64,000 bases of DNA, taken from Paenisporosarcina cavernae. Lineage in GTDB: Bacteria > Bacillota > Bacilli > Bacillales_A > Planococcaceae. A program made the position numbers and the translations under genes. The stretch spans positions 2,290,001 to 2,354,000 of the forward strand of contig NZ_CP032418.1 of the NCBI RefSeq assembly GCF_003595195.1, in the 5' to 3' direction. The notes below the pieces were generated by a model. It worked only from the letters and a program-made list of their open reading frames with translations, was not told the origin of the DNA and searched no databases. Below are positions 62,600 through 64,000 of this stretch, piece after piece. Every line of letters starts with the position of its first letter. The stretch's first letter is position 1.

Positions 62600-63022
62600 T
62601 TACAGCTCCAAGACTTGCGGTTCTTTCTCTTCACTGTTCATTAATCTAATTAAACTTGGTTTGATTTCAAGAAGCACATAGTTAGGATCATTTGGACCTT
62701 CAAAATAATGGGACATTTGCTCTGACCAAAATTTTTCCTTTAACTCTTTATCATCTTGAATTGTAGAAGTACCTTCTATTTCGAGATATGGATCTCCATA
62801 TCCCTCCCCTTCATATCCTACTAATGCATGGATATTCGGGTTCTCTTCAATCTCTTCTGCCTTGTGCGTTTCGATACTTGTCGGTGTATAAAATGTTAAC
62901 TCATCATGAAAAAATGTCATGTATCTTGAATGTGGCTTGTTTTGTTTGACCGTAGCAAGTACACCAGTCTGTCTTCTTTCTAATACCTCTAGAATTTTTT
63001 TCTTCATCTGTTCTTTATCCAA
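62600..63022 (-). CDS. Pyridoxamine-phosphate-oxidase-fold stress protein (GS26-like)
   Basis: 140 residues: MKKKILEVLERRQTGVLATV, then PHSRYMTFFHDELTFYTPTS, HALVGYEGEGYGDPYLEIEG. This is the split-barrel FMN-binding family called general stress protein 26. TTG 63022 is 8 nt after AAGGAG; the frame extends three codons upstream to a GTG that lies on the ribosome site. Flavin binding is inferred. Confidence 0.9.
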   Translation of the reverse strand: MDKEQMKKKILEVLERRQTGVLATVKQNKPHSRYMTFFHDELTFYTPTSIETHKAEEIEENPNIHALVGYEGEGYGDPYLEIEGTSTIQDDKELKEKFWSEQMSHYFEGPNDPNYVLLEIKPSLIRLMNSEEKEPQVLEL

Positions 63023-63151
63023 TCTTCCCACTCCTTTTCCTATACTCTCTATTAACTCTACCTTTCAGTATGGGAAATAAAACATCCTAGTATGCTTTGC
63101 AAGCGGGCAACTTGGCTATAGACAGTCGTTTTAGTCTGTCCGTATTTATAA

Positions 63152-63733
63152 TTACTGTTTCGTTAATTCATCTTCCGTTACCCATTTATGATTTTTAACT
63201 TTATCTCCAGTAGTCGTCATTTCAAAATCAACCATATATACCGTCGTTTCTTCAGCAGAATCGATTGTTGCGATCGCACCATCCATACCTTTCATATGGT
63301 CCGCCTTTACTTTTACTTCATCACCAGTTTTGTACGGCTCATCCGTAGCATCTTGAATCTCCTCGTGAATAATCCATTTATGATTCTCTACTCGTTGTCC
63401 ACCATTAGTTGGATCATAAGAAATACTATAAGCAACAGTTTCAAACGCCCCAACAATTGTAGCCTTTGCATCTTTCATCCCTTCCATGTGATCTGCCGTA
63501 ATAATGGCAGTATCTCCTACTTCGAATGTTGGATTTTCTGACGCTTCTAATCCTGTAGGTACTTCTCCAGAACCTGACATTTCCATTTCAGAATGGTCCA
63601 TCTCGTTATCCATTTTTTTCATTTCGCCCATATTCTCATGAGAATCCATATCGTCACTTGCTCCACATGCCGCAAGCCCAGTTATCGCCGTCATTGTTAA
63701 TGCACTAATAAACATTTTCATTTTTTTACTCAA
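63152..63733 (-). CDS. ydhK: YdhK family lipoprotein (DUF1541)
   Basis: 193 residues. Lipoprotein signal MFISALTMTAITGLAAC, a Met/His-rich linker (MKKMDNEMDHSEMEMSGSGE), then two DUF1541 repeats: GDTAIITADHMEGMKDAKAT and GDEVKVKADHMKGMDGAIAT, each followed by YMVD/ISYD and NHKW. Met-His clusters suggest copper binding. TTG 63733 is 7 nt after AAGGAGG. Function unproven. Confidence 0.92.
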   Translation of the reverse strand: MSKKMKMFISALTMTAITGLAACGASDDMDSHENMGEMKKMDNEMDHSEMEMSGSGEVPTGLEASENPTFEVGDTAIITADHMEGMKDAKATIVGAFETVAYSISYDPTNGGQRVENHKWIIHEEIQDATDEPYKTGDEVKVKADHMKGMDGAIATIDSAEETTVYMVDFEMTTTGDKVKNHKWVTEDELTKQ

Positions 63734-64000
63734 AGTTCTTCCTCCTTTTCTGCTCTTATCTGTACTATACCCATTAAGTGTGCAGAATTAGTGCAAAACC
63801 GCACTTTAATTTTGCAATAAACAACAAATATTGAATTAGCAGTATGAAGTGAGGATTTACGATAAAATGATATTTTTAGAATAAAAAATGCCACCTAAAT
63901 CATTGTGTATCGGTTATTCGTTTCTTCCCAAAATTTCCCCAACCCTTTTCCTCTCTCCCTTTTTCTCACTCTTTTATTCCCCTTGGCTTTACTTCCATCT

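Overview
The window reads as chromosomal DNA of a low-GC Gram-positive bacterium (order Bacillales, most likely family Planococcaceae: Sporosarcina, Paenisporosarcina, Psychrobacillus or similar). The grounds are strong AGGAGG-type ribosome sites, many TTG and GTG starts, short rho-independent terminators, a CcpA cre box, a Fur box, a LytST two-component system, and protein families typical of that group (DUF2975, DUF3231, DUF2785, DUF421, YunD, YdhK, F510_1955). The family assignment is inference. I see no rRNA, tRNA, CRISPR array, insertion sequence or prophage. About 95 genes are packed closely, mostly in short operons.

Layout. 1-8.4 kb: F510_1955-type lipoprotein, a small-molecule kinase, a SulP anion transporter with a universal stress protein, an MFS carrier, a K+/H+ antiporter, and an orphan Fur-controlled siderophore ABC ATPase. 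8.4-9.0 kb: gene-free, filled with 21-bp tandem repeats. 9.0-15 kb: an overlapping DCC/FAD-oxidase/half-MFS operon and small housekeeping genes. 15.2-17.6 kb: a Crp/Fnr (YeiL-like) regulator between two YdcZ-type transporters and a YjjG nucleotidase, with a palindromic operator upstream. 17.7-23.4 kb: many small membrane proteins, CorA, a lipoprotein and DUF3231. 23.6-27.7 kb: LytS-LytT and a CstA carrier, with a cre box and LytTR-like direct repeats upstream of cstA. 27.7-30.5 kb: DUF6886, a luciferase-like oxidoreductase, two further repeat clusters, and a HAD phosphatase broken by a stop codon.

30.5-42 kb: a kinase, a methyltransferase, a YunD nucleotidase, acetyltransferases, an MBL hydrolase, a PAS-GGDEF-EAL protein, a ynfA broken by a stop codon, a PQQ-type sugar dehydrogenase lipoprotein, and a YcxB/EmrE-family pair. 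42-44.4 kb: two adjacent genes for secreted acidic repeat proteins of unknown function, the most distinctive protein-coding locus here. 44.5-47.2 kb: a long inverted repeat, a CPBP protease, and a GIY-YIG/DUF2075 nuclease-helicase. 47.2-54.5 kb: SDR, zinc-ribbon and small membrane proteins, oxidoreductases, YbjQ. 54.6-64 kb: GNATs, an AbrB/Doc toxin-antitoxin pair, an APH(9)-like kinase, a membrane Lon-like protease, DUF421, DinB, YciI, a P-loop kinase, a flavin-type stress protein and YdhK.

Functional threads: iron supply under Fur; carbon overflow and pyruvate or peptide uptake (LytST-CstA under CcpA); ion homeostasis (SulP, CvrA-type antiporter, CorA); and a large number of small-molecule kinases, acetyltransferases and tiny membrane proteins. 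The best candidates for something undescribed are the dispersed 20-21-bp intergenic repeats, the secreted acidic repeat pair, the paired 58-residue membrane miniproteins, and the membrane-bound Lon-like protease.
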